Shown in pieces: positions 31,345 to 43,165 of a DNA stretch of 64,000 nucleotides. Within the stretch, counting starts at the first letter, position 1. The number at the start of each line of letters is the position of its first letter. The DNA lies in NCBI GenBank assembly GCA_949825045.1, contig OX463818.1, positions 33,124,906 to 33,188,905 of the forward strand. Direction: 5' to 3'. Position numbers and translations under genes: made by a program. Source of the DNA: Argyresthia goedartella (taxonomy: Eukaryota; Arthropoda; Insecta; Lepidoptera; Argyresthiidae). The notes beneath the pieces are model-generated. The model was not told where the DNA came from. It made no database searches and saw nothing but the letters and a program-made list of their open reading frames with translations.

Positions 31345-31365
31345 GGGGGGGGGGGGGGGGGGGGG
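31345..31365. repeat. homopolymer tract of 21 G
   Basis: An uninterrupted G run in the 5' flank of the hAT transposase gene. It may form a quadruplex and is also a place where sequencing length errors are likely. Confidence 0.9.
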
Positions 31366-32301
31366 AGCGTCCCTCTCTCCCGCAACCGCAAGTCTTGGTG
31401 CTACCGCGAGCCAGTCGCTCACGGCTTTTGCTCTGTAAATTCTTCCGCGTAATTTCAAAAAAACCGGACATTCTATTGTCCGGTTTTCCAAAATTTTATA
31501 GACCGGACAACCATTCAAAAAACCGTACTGTCCGGTTTTGGACCGGCAACCCTGGAATCTGGCAACCCTACTTGCATACCAGTGCTGCATTTTTACGGCT
31601 AGCGGTCTGAGTGAGTCCACAAACACCAAATCAGTCCTATCCACCTATATTGTTATTTGCATAAAAATATCACATTAGTATTCAACGATTTTAAGTAATT
31701 TGTCATTTCTATATCCTTTTAAACATCATAATCTTACCCAAATAACATTTAACGTAAACTCAAACTCAAACTTAACTATACGCAGTTAGCATAGCAACAG
31801 TAAGCCGGTGTTACCGCGAGAACAAAAGAACTCGGCCGGCCCGCTATAGATACCTACCTACGTCTGTGTGTGGATGTGATTTGCAGATTCGAACTTATTA
31901 CGAGCACATTTATAGCTAATCGTTATCTATAATTCAATAACCAAATAGCAAATTAGTATTTAATGCCTATGTTTGTACTACTCGCTTAGCGCGAACAAGA
32001 TACAAAACAACAAGCATTCGAGTTTCAATATAAAATACATATAAATACAAATATTTAATTAATTCATTTACATAATTACAATTTCCCTTTCATAATAAAC
32101 ATAAAAATACATGCAGTATAATACAATTAAATTACCAATTAGAACTACGATTAAAATTCGTTAAGCTACTTCCACTGTTTGTTACAAAACAGTTAGGAAG
32201 TGCAATTTGTTAACGTTCGCATTAGTTTATCAGTTATCACATATTTATTGTTTACATTTATCTGTCAAATTCATTTTAATCAGTACAAGGGCAAGGGAAT
32301 C

Positions 32302-33678
32302 ATGTCTACTCTGGCAGAGTTAGTCAGAGAAAGAGGTGTATGTAAGGGTGAGCTCACACGTTTTCAAAATTACTTGGATTCGACATTTACTCCTGATATG
32401 AGTTTCTCACAAGTTCAAGCGATAGAACTCAAATCTCGTTTGGCTAGATTGGAGCTGCTGTTTGCGCGTTATGATGAAATTCATTCTGAGATAGAATGTT
32501 TCGATGAAAATGATGCACAACTGGTAGATCAGCAAAGGGCAGAATTTGGAGATGAATTCTATAAAGCGGTTGCGAAGGGACGGAATATTTACAGTTCAAT
32601 AAAGGTGTCGAAAAGACAGCGCGAGGTTTCTGAATCATCTTCATCAGCCAGAGAGAATTTCCATAGCACGAGTGCAAACCAAGGGTCGGGATTAAAGGGT
32701 GTAAAGTTACCTAATATACACATACCTAAGTACAGCGGTGATTACAATAGCTGGTTGGAATTCCGCGATACCTTTGTCTCGCTGATTCATAGCAATAATT
32801 CAATAAGCAACATTCAAAAATTTCATTATTTGCGCGCATCGTTGGAGGGTAGCGCGGCTCAGGTCGTAAGGGCAGTTGAGTTTTCCGAATCGAATTACAC
32901 AACTGCATGGAGTCAATTGTGTGAACGTTTTAATAACACGCGAATGTTGATACAAAATCATGTCAAAGCGTTATTTGAGGAGGAGCCAATCAAAAAAGAA
33001 TCCGCAAGTTCAGTGCGAAGAATTCTCGATGCGTACTTAAAAAATATACGATCATTGGAGATACTCGGGGAGCCAACCTATAATTGGGATACGTTGCTGA
33101 TCGCCATCGTCGCGTCTAAATTAGATGCTGTCACGTTGATAAAATGGGAAGAACATAAAGCATCACACACTTCATTAACCTTTAATATATTTTGCAAATT
33201 CCTTAAAGATAGGGCTGATCTCCTAGAGACCATACAATTGAACATGAAAACAAATTCACATGAAAATCAGCCTAAGACCACACATCGTAACGTTAAGTCG
33301 TTCGCTGCCACTTCACAGCCCAAACCTGGTCAAACTCAGCGCACTGTCAGTTGCTATGTATGTAAAGGCAACCATGCCATGTATAAATGCGATAAGTTTA
33401 TTGGTATGAGCGTCGCAGACCAGGAACAGTGTGTCATAAATCTAAACATTTGTTTGAACTGTTTTCGATCTGGGCATAATGCTCGTTCATGTCGGCTAGG
33501 CCCTTGTAGACACTGTCGTGAATATCATAACAGTCTTCTTTGTCCTGGGAATAAGGGAGCAGCTGATAATGTGGTGCCCACAGCGACAGCGCTGTCTGTC
33601 AACAATAACCAAAGTGGTCAAGTTCTGCTTGCGACGGCCATGGTGCAGATATTGGACTCGCAATATAGACCTCATTAA
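32302..33678 (+). CDS. gag: BEL/Pao 1 Gag (stop just before protease)
   Basis: The start chosen is ATG 32302 (MSTLAELVRERGVCKGEL) in place of the longer frame from 32200, because the homologous Gag of BEL/Pao 2 begins at a similar LNNQLRELTKKRG region. It contains a DUF1759-type Gag domain (KLPNIHIPKYSGDYNSWLEF, residues about 135-155). Three Cys/His clusters follow: CYVCKGNHAMYKC, CLNCFRSGHNARSC and CRHCREYHNSLLC. It ends at TAA 33676-33678, after which the same frame continues directly into the protease. The stop is probably a mutation that separates Gag from Pol in this copy. Confidence 0.85.
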   Translation: MSTLAELVRERGVCKGELTRFQNYLDSTFTPDMSFSQVQAIELKSRLARLELLFARYDEIHSEIECFDENDAQLVDQQRAEFGDEFYKAVAKGRNIYSSIKVSKRQREVSESSSSARENFHSTSANQGSGLKGVKLPNIHIPKYSGDYNSWLEFRDTFVSLIHSNNSISNIQKFHYLRASLEGSAAQVVRAVEFSESNYTTAWSQLCERFNNTRMLIQNHVKALFEEEPIKKESASSVRRILDAYLKNIRSLEILGEPTYNWDTLLIAIVASKLDAVTLIKWEEHKASHTSLTFNIFCKFLKDRADLLETIQLNMKTNSHENQPKTTHRNVKSFAATSQPKPGQTQRTVSCYVCKGNHAMYKCDKFIGMSVADQEQCVINLNICLNCFRSGHNARSCRLGPCRHCREYHNSLLCPGNKGAADNVVPTATALSVNNNQSGQVLLATAMVQILDSQYRPH

Positions 33679-35425
33679 GTGAAAGCCATTTTGGACTCAG
33701 GAAGTCAGGCGTCCTTCATGACAGAGTCTCTTCTTGCCAAGTTGAGTATAAAATCTGACACAACAAACTTTACCGTCGCCGGCATCAACAATTCCATCTC
33801 TTCTATTAACAAACGATGCGACGCAAAAATACAGTCCACCACAAGCTCATACGAAACAAACGTCATCTCTTTCTTAGTGTTGCCAGTCATAACTTCCTCC
33901 ACAAAGGAAGTCTTCAATCTAGGAACACTAAACATACCCAAGAATGTTCAGCTTGCAGATCCCGACTTCGTTCATCCGTCAAGCATAGATTTGCTACTTG
34001 GCGCAGATATCTTCTGGGATCTGCTTGGAACAAATCAGATACGCCTGGGCTTCAACTTCCCGGTTCTTCAAGAAACAAAGCTTGGATATATAGTATCCGG
34101 GCCTACTGGGAAACCCAGCTCACGCATCAATTGCAACTTCTCTCAATTTGAGGAAGTTCAGCAACAACTTTCCAAATTCTGGGATCTTGAAGGAATTCCA
34201 GAATTGGAAAGATCTTCTTTTTCGGAAGAACAAAGAATGTGTGAAACACATTACGCAACAAATTTCACACGCATTGCTGGCGGGCGCTTTTCTGTCGCTA
34301 TTCCATTGAATACAGAAGAGTCAGCACTCGGAGCCTCTTACGAACGAGCCAAGAAATGTTTTCTTTCATTAGAGAGACGATTAGAAAGCCAACCCAAACT
34401 AAAATCAATGTACCGCGATTTCATGGCTGAATACTCAGAACTTGGTCACATGACAGAGAGTGATATACACAATCAACACGACAACTCATATTTCCTGCCA
34501 CATCATGGTGTGCTGCGGGAACAGAGCACTACCACCAAACTACGCGTAGTATTCAATGCAAGCGCAGCCACTAGTTCTGGGCTCTCGCTTAATGACATAC
34601 AAATGGTGGGCCCGACTATACAGAGTGATTTATTCTCGATTCTTCTGAGATTCCGCCAGCATCGCTATGTCGTGGCTGGAGACATCGAAAAGATGTATCG
34701 ACAAGTTGAAGTGCATGAAACCCAGCGCCATCCGCAACAGATAATTTGGCGTGACGATCCCTCTAAACCCCTGAAGTCCTTCACACTCAATACTGTTACT
34801 TATGGGACAGCATCAGCACCCTTTTTATCAGTGCGTTGCCTAAAGCAACTTGCAGATGAGTGCGACAGTGAATACATTGGCAAAGTCATCCGCGACGACT
34901 TCTATGTCGACGATTTGATTACAGGGGCAGACACTGCTGAAGGTCTAATGCAAATTAGAACGAAAATATCTCAAGTGCTATCAGCGGGCTGCTTCAACTT
35001 GAGAAAGTTTAGGTCAAACTTGCCAGTTGCCGATGAGACTCCAGAAAAATCGTCTGAGTGTTCAGTTGACCTCAGCGAGCATGAACAATCCAAAACATTA
35101 GGTTTGAAATGGTCACCAGCAGTCGATGAACTGCACTTCGACATTGAAGCCAACCAGGATGCATCACTCCTGTCAAAGAGAGCGATTTTATCGAGTATTG
35201 CTCAAATCTTTGATCCTTTAGGTCTTCTTAGCATCTTTGTTATTGTTGGCAAGATATTGCTACAAAAATTGTGGCTTCATAAACTACAATGGGATGATCT
35301 TTTGCCGCAAGACATCATTAAAGCTTGGTCAGAATTCACGAACGAATTGATAAAGCTCGATGGTATCCGTATACCGAGACGAGTGGTCATAAACAATCCA
35401 ATTGACATACAACTGCACACCTTCT
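33679..35425 (+). pseudogene. pol: BEL/Pao 1 Pol, part 1: protease, RT, start of RNase H
   Basis: In frame with gag across one TAA. The retropepsin-like protease begins VKAILDSGSQASF. RT landmarks: LRVVFNASAATSSGLSLND, VVAGDIEKMYRQVEV and DDFYVDDLITGAD. It stops at IQLHTF, where the copia element has inserted in the RNase H coding region; the frame resumes at 46552. The remaining residues up to 35487 are copia LTR read-through. Downstream breaks make this copy inactive. Confidence 0.88.
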
Positions 35426-35740
35426 TATTGGGCAGTACGTGGCGTAGTTGTTTAAAGGTTTCGGGAATGAAAATACTTCCTGGTTGATATTCCCGTATTT
35501 ATTGTGTCAGCAATAAATAGTACGCGAATTATGACAAATACAAGCAGAAGCAGTTTAACAGCGATTAGATTTAGAATTATATTTTATCAGCGCAGCACCA
35601 CACAAGCAATAATTCACAAGAGACGGAAAGAGAGAGAACGCCATATTTAAAAAGTATAAACGTCACATTTCACAGATTAAATTATTACCATTAGTAGTGA
35701 TGTGAAAATGTTAGGATACCATCAGATTCAATCTTTCACA
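35426..35740 (-). repeat. copia 3' LTR
   Basis: 315 bp, 99.4% identical to the 5' LTR. A polypurine tract lies at about 35741-35750 on the complementary strand. Confidence 0.93.
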
Positions 35741-35914
35741 CTCCTCCTTAGACTAACATTACAACATGCCAATAGTCAAATTATCTACATGCTCTACATC
35801 TAACATGCTAACAAAGAGAAAACAAAAAAAACTCTACATTGACTCTATAAAATAAAATATTTAGAGACCACTCTACATTTATAGAAGTCAAAAAAGCTCT
35901 ACATGTTAGAAATT

Positions 35915-36595
35915 TTACAATTGACTGACTGGCTTTACATTAATGTCAAATATAAAATTACAATGCTTTTCTCTACACAATGGTTTGGTAAATACATCGG
36001 CTATCATTTTATCTGTAGGTAAATATTTTACACTTATAAATCCGTTCTGTATAAGATCTTTTACATAATGATAGCGCAAATCTATATGCTTAGTCTTCTT
36101 ATGAGAGTATTCCTTAACAAGCAAAAGTTTCTGAGCACTTTGGTTATCATTGTATACAACTACACTTATTGTTTTGTCTACGATTTCCGACAAGAAATTT
36201 TTAACAAAACAAATGTCTTTGCAAACATCAGCAATGGCTAAGTATTCGGCCTCTGTGCTGGATAGCGCTGTAGAGCGTTGCTTTCTAGCCTCCCAATTTA
36301 TAACATTTTGACCAAACCGAATGACAAAGCCTGAATACGACTTTCTGTCGGTTAAATCATTGGCCCAATCTGCGTCTGCGTATGCATTTATATTTAAGTT
36401 ACAACTTTTGACAAAATGCAAACCATAGTTAATGGTGCCCGCTAAATAACGTAGAACACGCTTAGCAGCTTGCCAGTGACTTAAGCCAAAACAGTTACTA
36501 AACTGACCAAGTTGACTGCATGCATATGAAATATCAGGTCTAGTGCATACAGCCAAGTACATAAGACTACCTAGCAACTCTCTGTACTTGTACAT
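35915..36595 (-). CDS. copia RT C-terminus and RNase H
   Basis: In frame with the preceding pol segment across one TAG (36632-36634). It contains ELLGSLMYLAVCTRPDISYA, then RNase H landmarks: INAYADADWANDLTDRKSYS, STEAEYLAIADVCKD, VYNDNQSAQKLL and KHIDLRYHYVKDL. It ends VFTKPLCREKHC as is usual for copia. The protein begins inside Pol; the Met at 36595 is only the first Met after the stop. Confidence 0.88.
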   Translation of the reverse strand: MYKYRELLGSLMYLAVCTRPDISYACSQLGQFSNCFGLSHWQAAKRVLRYLAGTINYGLHFVKSCNLNINAYADADWANDLTDRKSYSGFVIRFGQNVINWEARKQRSTALSSTEAEYLAIADVCKDICFVKNFLSEIVDKTISVVVYNDNQSAQKLLLVKEYSHKKTKHIDLRYHYVKDLIQNGFISVKYLPTDKMIADVFTKPLCREKHCNFIFDINVKPVSQL

Positions 36596-36631
36596 TTCAT
36601 CCTGTAAGCAGTCATCGTCAGACTTTTCTAA

Positions 36632-39318
36632 CTAACAGTTAACAGGCAATGGTGTGGAAACTGGCTTACAGTTAATCATATTGAACTTAACTGACAATCT
36701 CCTTATGTATTCACATTGGTCCAATATTAAAATATCATTATTTCTAGTGACATTTATGCCTAGGCAACTTTTCAGAACACCTAAATGTCTAACTTGAAAT
36801 TCATTCTGTAACAATGGTAAAATAGAGTTTAGACAGTTACTGTGAAAAATGTAGAAGTCATCCACATAGAGAGCTATTATTACATACTCAGTTTTCAATT
36901 TTCTAACATAAACACATGGTTCACATTTACTTTGGACATATCCATTTTTAACTAAAACATCATGTACTCTATTATTCCACATACGGCTGGCCTGCTTTAA
37001 ACCATATAAACTTTTATTCAACAAACAGACTTTACTATTATCACCATTTGTAAATCCAGTTGGCTGTTCCATGTATATAGTTTCTTCTAACTCTCCATTG
37101 AGAAAAGCAGTGGTAACATCGACATGATCGATACTTAAATTTAATTCGTTAGAAAGAGCAAATAGAATTCTCATCGTAGAGTGACGAACAAATGGCGAGA
37201 AAGTGTCATTGTAGTCGAGGCCTGCCTTTTGCGTAAAGCCACGAGCAACCAACCTAGCTTTGTACCTATCGAACTTACCTGTTGCATCGTGTTTCTTCTT
37301 GTAGACCCACTTGCATTTAACCACGTTATGACCTTTCGGCCGTTCCACAAGTCGCCAGACATTGTTCCGCAATAGCGAGTCATACTCACACTGCATGGCT
37401 GACTGCCACTCACCTTTTTCAGACGAATTCATTGCATCATCATATGTTGTAGGCTCCTCATTAAAGGTCTGCTCTACCATATAACTAGATAAGTCAAAAT
37501 CACGATACTTTTGGGGTATGCTCCCTCTCGTACTACGCACGGGACGGAGTTCAGTCTCAGTTCCGGCTGGACCAGTTACTCCTCCTTGAGGTGCAGACGC
37601 CGGCCGACGATCGGGGGCATCCTTGTGAGGGCTCTCATCCTCATCGCCGTCGTCACCAGTGCAGTACTGATCAGAGTTTGGAGATCTTGGCTCCTCATCT
37701 GAAAATGCGTTTAATTCATGATTAGACTCACCACTAGTTATAATTTCATTCATATTGGGTTCAATAATAATGTCATTACTATTAATATTCTCATTATTTG
37801 ATTCAATATTATCATTACAATTATTTTCATTATTGACCATAATATCATTATTTGATTTATTATAATTATCATGTATGTCAAATGAAATAAAATCTCTTCC
37901 TCTCTCATATGAAACACAGCCATCATTATAAAACTTGTCTTCTAGAAAGACAACGTCCCTAGAATAGACAATTTTGTGAGGGTTAAGAGGGTCAACAAGA
38001 CGATATCCTTTAGTGGTTTCACCATAACCAACGAACACAAAAGCTTTTGACTTAGCATCAAGCTTTCTTCGTTTTTGTTGAGGTACCAAGGCATAAGCTA
38101 TGCAGCCGAAGACACGCAGGTGACTAAGGTCCACAGGCGAACCTGTCCACTCACGCTCAGGAACTGATCCCGACAGCGCACTGGTAGGGGATCTGTTTTT
38201 CAGATAAATGGCCGTCATAACGGCCTCACCCCAGTAGCGACTCGGAAGACCACAGTTCTGAAGCATACATCTAGCCTTTTCCATAATGGTTCTATTAACA
38301 CGCTCGGATATACCATTCTGCTGTGGGCAGTAAAGCACCGAGGTTTGGTGAATAATACCTTCCTTTTGCAAATAAGACCTTAACTGATCATTGCAATACT
38401 CAGACCCATCGTCAGATCGCAGAACTTTAATAGGCTTCCCTATTTGCTTTTCGACTAAATTTTTAAAAACTAGAAAATGAGAACTCACCTCAGATTTATT
38501 TTTCATTAAAAAACCAAAGGTTTTCCTTGTACAGTCATCTGTGAAGGTCAGTAGATACTTTGCTCCACCCACGCTGGTGACCTGCATTGGACCACAGACA
38601 TCACTGTGTATGAGTTCTAGTGGTTGTGATGCTCGAGTTGCGCTGCTTGGGTAAGGTTTGGAGTGCATCTTGCCTTGTAAACAAGGCACACACTCAACAA
38701 GCTTCTCCTTATCCTGCAAACACACACCAGTACATGCACCGTCACCACTTAGTTTAACAATACCTTTTTGTCCTAGATGGCCCAGCCGACGATGTAGAAC
38801 ATCAATCGGCACTGTCACCGCATTGGCACTCACTGTCCCTTGCCTAGATTGCAGAGGCATGGAATGCCCATTCTCCGGTACCTTCACTTTAAACAAACTT
38901 CCCATTCTAGCTGCGAAAAGAACTTGGTTGCCAGTAACTTTACAATTCTGCATAACCCTACAACCTTTCTTATCAAAACATACAACAAAGCCATTATCAA
39001 CAATCTTATTTACAGACAGTAAATTTGTGGATAGACATGGAACCACCATCACATCTTTTAGCAAAATATTATCATCAGATACAGACACTTCACCAGTTCC
39101 TTTGCACACTAACTGATCTCCATTTGCAATAGAAACAACATTTTTACTATGTTTAAAGTTCCTCACCATATTCTGATCATTAGTCATGTGTGCCGTCGCT
39201 CCACTGTCCATAACAAAGAGTTTGTCCCCTTGAGCCGTCATTGCTGACGCATACATCACATGCTGTGTTGACTTTTTGTCTCGTTTCTTCTTATAACACC
39301 TCTTCTCTGTATGTCCAG
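36632..39318 (-). CDS. pol: copia Pol: protease, integrase, RT (start lost to BEL insertion)
   Basis: Coding begins inside the zinc knuckle (HTEKRC) next to the BEL/Pao 2 end, then FVMDSGATAHMTND (protease). The pre-integrase domain has HRRLGHLGQKGIVKL and CVPCLQGK. The integrase shows LIHSDVCGPMQ, VLRSDDGSEYC and PQQNGISERVNRT. RT: VKCKWVYKKKHDATGKFDRY, IDHVDVTTAFLNGELEETIY and ALYVDDFYIF. It stops at TAG 36632 in frame with the RNase H part. A longer frame reaching 39433 reads through BEL LTR and is not real coding. One nonsense codon and one insertion are the only breaks seen. Confidence 0.9.
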
Positions 39319-39601
39319 TGTTTGCGACTGTGATTCTGACTGGGGTCTGGCTATAGGAGTTCCAATGAAGTCTTGTATTTAGAAAATATTCGTTTTTTAT
39401 TGAAATAATACATGTGGTTTGTAGGTCTATCAATCGAGAGAGAGGAAGTGAAATGAGACATGGCCGGCTTTATATAGTAACAACGACGCCATCTATATTA
39501 CGAAATTAGAACTTTCTTCATTAGCTTCATACATCATCTTCTTCATTGATTGGCATTGATTGAAGTAACTACGAATGCCACCGGTAGATGGCGCGTTAAC
39601 A
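39319..39601 (-). repeat. BEL/Pao 2 3' LTR
   Basis: 283 bp with one difference (A versus G near 39571) from the 5' LTR. It begins directly after target site TCCAG. Confidence 0.95.
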
Positions 39602-39631
39602 TATTCCCCCGCGTTGAGAGGACTCTCAACA

Positions 39632-42600
39632 TCATTGAGCTGCTACCGATGAACTGGAAGCTGTTTGTAGTTCCCCACTGTCCGGGAGGTCCGGTGTGGA
39701 GACTGGAAGAGGGCAGAGTTTGGAGAAGGCCCTCTGTGCGACGCCTGTTTCCGTGCGTAGCTTGGCAACTCTTGAAATACCATCTGGACCTGGAAACACA
39801 GACAGAACTCTTCCCATGCGCCACTTCAGCGGCGGCATATTATCCTCCTTTAAAAGAACCAGGGTATTTGGTTGAATGTCATCTTGGTTGATCTTCCATT
39901 TAACGCGCCGTTGGAGCTCGGATACATATTCACGGGACCATCTCCTCCAGAACTGTTGTCGTACTTGCTCAACTCGTTGGTACCGAGATAAACTATGCGT
40001 AGGCGCGCTCGTGACGTCATCGCAGGCAGGCGCTGTCATTGGTCTTCCCAAGATGAAGTGCGCTGGCGTCAGTGGTGAGAGATCGTTGGGGTCTGAGGAC
40101 ATAGGGTACATAGGACGGGAGTTCAGGACGGCTTCAATCTGTGCTAAAACCGTACTGAACTCCTCGTATGTTAAGTTAGCATTCCCTATTACACGCGCAA
40201 TGTGATGTTTGCAGGATTTTACCCCTGCTTCCCACAGACCGCCAAAATGAGGTGCATACGGAGGTATAAATCTAAAATCTATTTTATAATTAGAGGCACA
40301 ATCAATAATAGACTGTTGATTTTTGTGTAAAAATTCTTTAAACTCTCGAGAGGCTCCCACCAAGTTTCTACCGTGGTCCGAAAATATTTTTAAAGGTTTT
40401 CCTCTCCGAGAAATAAATCTTTTTAGTGCTAAAATATAACCATCTGAACACAAACTCGTGACTAATTCTAGGTGCAAAGCTCTTGTCGCAAAACATACAA
40501 ATAAGCACAAATAACACTTTTCTAACTTGGCTCCCCTTCCCTTTCTATTTAAAATGTACATAGGGCCAGCATAATCAACCCCACAGATCATAAAAGGGAA
40601 ACCTGGTTGTAGGCGTTCGCTTGGTAAGTGACCCATTATCGGCTGATAAGTTTTCCCTGACATTCGGACGCACTTAGTACAAGTGTGCACAGTCCTTTTT
40701 GCTAGGTATCTACCATTCAAAGGCCACCAGTAGTCTCTTACATGCGACAACAACAGCTGAGGCCCTGCGTGTAATAAGTTTTGATGCTTTTGTCTAAATA
40801 TAAGTTGCGTAACATAATGCTTAGCACATAACAAAATTGGATGTTTTTTATTATATGTGAAATCAGGTGAATTTACTAATCTACCACCAACTCTAATAAC
40901 ATTGTTTTCATCCATAAAAATATTCAAACTGTTTAATTGATTTCGAGATGACTTTATTGGCAATTTGTTTAATAAATTCTGGTATTCTAAGGGAAAAGAC
41001 TCCTTCTGCACTTGTCTTGCAAGGCATATCATCGAATTATCAAGTTCTTTTACCGTCAAAGATCCTACTAATTGCTCCGATTTATTTTTTCTACAACGCA
41101 CATTGTGTATAAAACGTAAAACAAAACAGTAAACGCGTTCAAGTCCTTTCCACGAAGAAAATCTTTCAAAATTTATTAATTTAGTTGAGCTATCCAATTG
41201 CGATTGTGTCGAGGCGGCCGCTAATGAAATGTTTTCATTGACTTTTATATTTAGCTCGGGTAAATTCGATTCATCAATTTGAAAATTGGTATCGAACGAA
41301 TAATCACAACCTCTCAAAAATGGTGGACCATGCCACCACAAGTCGCACTCAGATAACTCATCCAGACAGAGACCGCGAGATAAAATATCCGCGGGATTGT
41401 TTTTCCCACTAATATGTAAGAATGTTGCATTACCTGAAAGTTCATTTATTTCTACAACACGATTTTGCACAAAGGTTTTTAATGAACGGGCTGGCATCCG
41501 TAACCAGCCAAGCACTATAGTCGAATCTGTCCAGAATACTATTTTGTCAAAGTCAATACGTAAAGATTTTGTAATCTTTTCTAGTAATTTAGCTCCAATT
41601 AGTGCACCACACAACTCGAGCCGCGGTATACTAACTGGTTTTATTGGTGCGACGCGCGTCTTCGAGCACAGCAGATTGACCGTGACGTCACCACTCGAGC
41701 TGATAGTGCGAATATATGCACAAGCTCCGAACGCGGCTTCACTTGCGTCAGAAAAAATATGACACTGAATACTTTCGGGATTTTGACCTACTACATGTCT
41801 AGGCACACGAATCACAGGTAGGTTAGACAATGATTTGACAAACCTTTCCCAGCACAAAACTATGTCTTTGGGTAATGAGTCATCCCAGTCGACTTTGCAC
41901 AACCACAGCTTTTGCAATAGGATTTTTGCTGTAATTATTGCAGGACTCAAAAGACCAAGAGGATCATAAACTTGAGACTCTAACGACAAAATGTACCTTT
42001 TGGTTATTTTGGAGTTGTCAATAGTCAATTTAGAAGTAAAGTGAAGCTCGTCCGTGTTATTTTGCCATCCTAGGCCTAACGTTTTACTAGAGCAATTTTC
42101 GCCAAGTGACAAGAACCGGGTTGTGCAATCATCTTTTAACACATCTGCAACTATATCAGGGGAATTAAAAATCCATTTACGCAAAGGGAAACATCCCGAC
42201 ATACAGACATCCGTCACCTTTTTACATATATGTGCAAGGTTTATTTTGCAATCCGCACCAGTTATAAAATCATCCACATAAAAATCATTCAATATTATTT
42301 GAGAGATCATTTCATCTTCACACTCATTAGCTAACTGCCTAACACAGCGAATACTTAGATAGGGAGCGGAGGCAGTACCGTATGTCACGGTATTAAGTTG
42401 ATGTACACCGAGAGGATCGGATGAATTCTCGCGCCACAGAATTAACTGCAAATCTCGTTGATCTTCTTGAATGATGATTTGTCTAAAGAACTTTTCTATG
42501 TCCGAGCACGCTACGTATTTATACTGACGAAACCTTAGGAGGATTGCAAATATATCATTTTGAAGTGGAGGGCCAGCACTTTGTATTTGATTAAGTGATC

Positions 42601-43165
42601 TACCTGATGAGGTAGTCTGGCTGGCATTCAAAACAACCCTTAACTTTGTGGTAAGACTGTTCTCTCGGAATACACCATGATGGGGTAGAAAATAATTAGG
42701 CGAGGAAAATTGTTCTACGCGCCTCATGTGTCCCAAGCTTAAGTATTCTCTCATAAACGCATTATACATTTGTTTGTACTCTGGTGTGCGCGCTAACCTA
42801 CGTTCGAGAGATAAAAACTGGTTTCTTGCTATGTTATAGCTATTACCTAAAGAATCAGCTGGTTCTTTGAGCGGAATACGAACCGAAAATCTCCCGTTTT
42901 CCTCTCTTTTATGCGTTGAGAGAAAGAGATCTTCGCAATCTCGCTCTTCTGGGGAGTACTCTGTCAGCTCCTTAGACTTGGGTACCTCTTCTATTTCCCA
43001 GAATTTTTTCAACTGTTCGTCCAAAGCACATGATCGGATAAAGTTACAGTGTGTTTGATTATTAATGCGCAAATCACTACCGTAAAGCGGTCCGGATACT
43101 ATCCAGCCTAACCTTGTCAGCTGCAAACACGGTCCGCTAGGTAAACGAATACTACCCGTAAGTAA
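39632..43165 (-). CDS. pol: BEL/Pao 2 Pol: RT, RNase H, integrase
   Basis: Continues the Gag-protease frame after one TAA (43166-43168); the first Met is at 43126. RT: LTTKLRVVLNASQTTSSGRS, YVACSDIEKFFRQI and LNDFYVDDFITGAD. RNase H: CHIFSDASEAAFGACAYIRT. Integrase: zinc-binding HQNLLHAGPQLLLSHVRDYW to CTKCVR, then ICGVDYAGPMY, KIFSDHGRNLVGASREF and FGGLWEAGVKSCKHH, giving the D-D-E set. The C-terminus has the DUF5641-type module (RYQRVEQVRQQFWRRW). About 1180 residues with no further break, so the enzyme part looks complete. Confidence 0.93.
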   Translation of the reverse strand, partial: LLTGSIRLPSGPCLQLTRLGWIVSGPLYGSDLRINNQTHCNFIRSCALDEQLKKFWEIEEVPKSKELTEYSPEERDCEDLFLSTHKREENGRFSVRIPLKEPADSLGNSYNIARNQFLSLERRLARTPEYKQMYNAFMREYLSLGHMRRVEQFSSPNYFLPHHGVFRENSLTTKLRVVLNASQTTSSGRSLNQIQSAGPPLQNDIFAILLRFRQYKYVACSDIEKFFRQIIIQEDQRDLQLILWRENSSDPLGVHQLNTVTYGTASAPYLSIRCVRQLANECEDEMISQIILNDFYVDDFITGADCKINLAHICKKVTDVCMSGCFPLRKWIFNSPDIVADVLKDDCTTRFLSLGENCSSKTLGLGWQNNTDELHFTSKLTIDNSKITKRYILSLESQVYDPLGLLSPAIITAKILLQKLWLCKVDWDDSLPKDIVLCWERFVKSLSNLPVIRVPRHVVGQNPESIQCHIFSDASEAAFGACAYIRTISSSGDVTVNLLCSKTRVAPIKPVSIPRLELCGALIGAKLLEKITKSLRIDFDKIVFWTDSTIVLGWLRMPARSLKTFVQNRVVEINELSGNATFLHISGKNNPADILSRGLCLDELSECDLWWHGPPFLRGCDYSFDTNFQIDESNLPELNIKVNENISLAAASTQSQLDSSTKLINFERFSSWKGLERVYCFVLRFIHNVRCRKNKSEQLVGSLTVKELDNSMICLARQVQKESFPLEYQNLLNKLPIKSSRNQLNSLNIFMDENNVIRVGGRLVNSPDFTYNKKHPILLCAKHYVTQLIFRQKHQNLLHAGPQLLLSHVRDYWWPLNGRYLAKRTVHTCTKCVRMSGKTYQPIMGHLPSERLQPGFPFMICGVDYAGPMYILNRKGRGAKLEKCYLCLFVCFATRALHLELVTSLCSDGYILALKRFISRRGKPLKIFSDHGRNLVGASREFKEFLHKNQQSIIDCASNYKIDFRFIPPYAPHFGGLWEAGVKSCKHHIARVIGNANLTYEEFSTVLAQIEAVLNSRPMYPMSSDPNDLSPLTPAHFILGRPMTAPACDDVTSAPTHSLSRYQRVEQVRQQFWRRWSREYVSELQRRVKWKINQDDIQPNTLVLLKEDNMPPLKWRMGRVLSVFPGPDGISRVAKLRTETGVAQRAFSKLCPLPVSTPDLPDSGELQTASSSSVAAQ

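Larger units (their letters stand above)
28860..31570 (-). mobile_element. hAT element with intact transposase gene
   Basis: The 14-bp inverted repeats TAGGGTTGCCAGAT (28860) and the complement ending at 31570 are perfect. The 8-bp target duplication CTTGCATA flanks both sides (28852-28859, 31571-31578). Subterminal CCGGACA boxes occur near both ends, mostly at 31460-31545. It sits in the leader of BEL/Pao 1. Intact ends and an open transposase make it a candidate recently active element. Confidence 0.95.

Noticed and set aside
31175..31644. Minus-strand frames rich in Pro near the G tract
   Set aside because: Pro runs come from the 21-G homopolymer; the frames lie in the hAT terminal region and cross its boundary.
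35426..35487. C-terminal extension of BEL/Pao 1 Pol
   Set aside because: This is copia LTR sequence, not BEL coding sequence.
39319..39433. N-terminal extension of the copia Pol frame
   Set aside because: These residues are BEL/Pao 2 LTR sequence read through; the same peptide appears at the other LTR (45241-45355).
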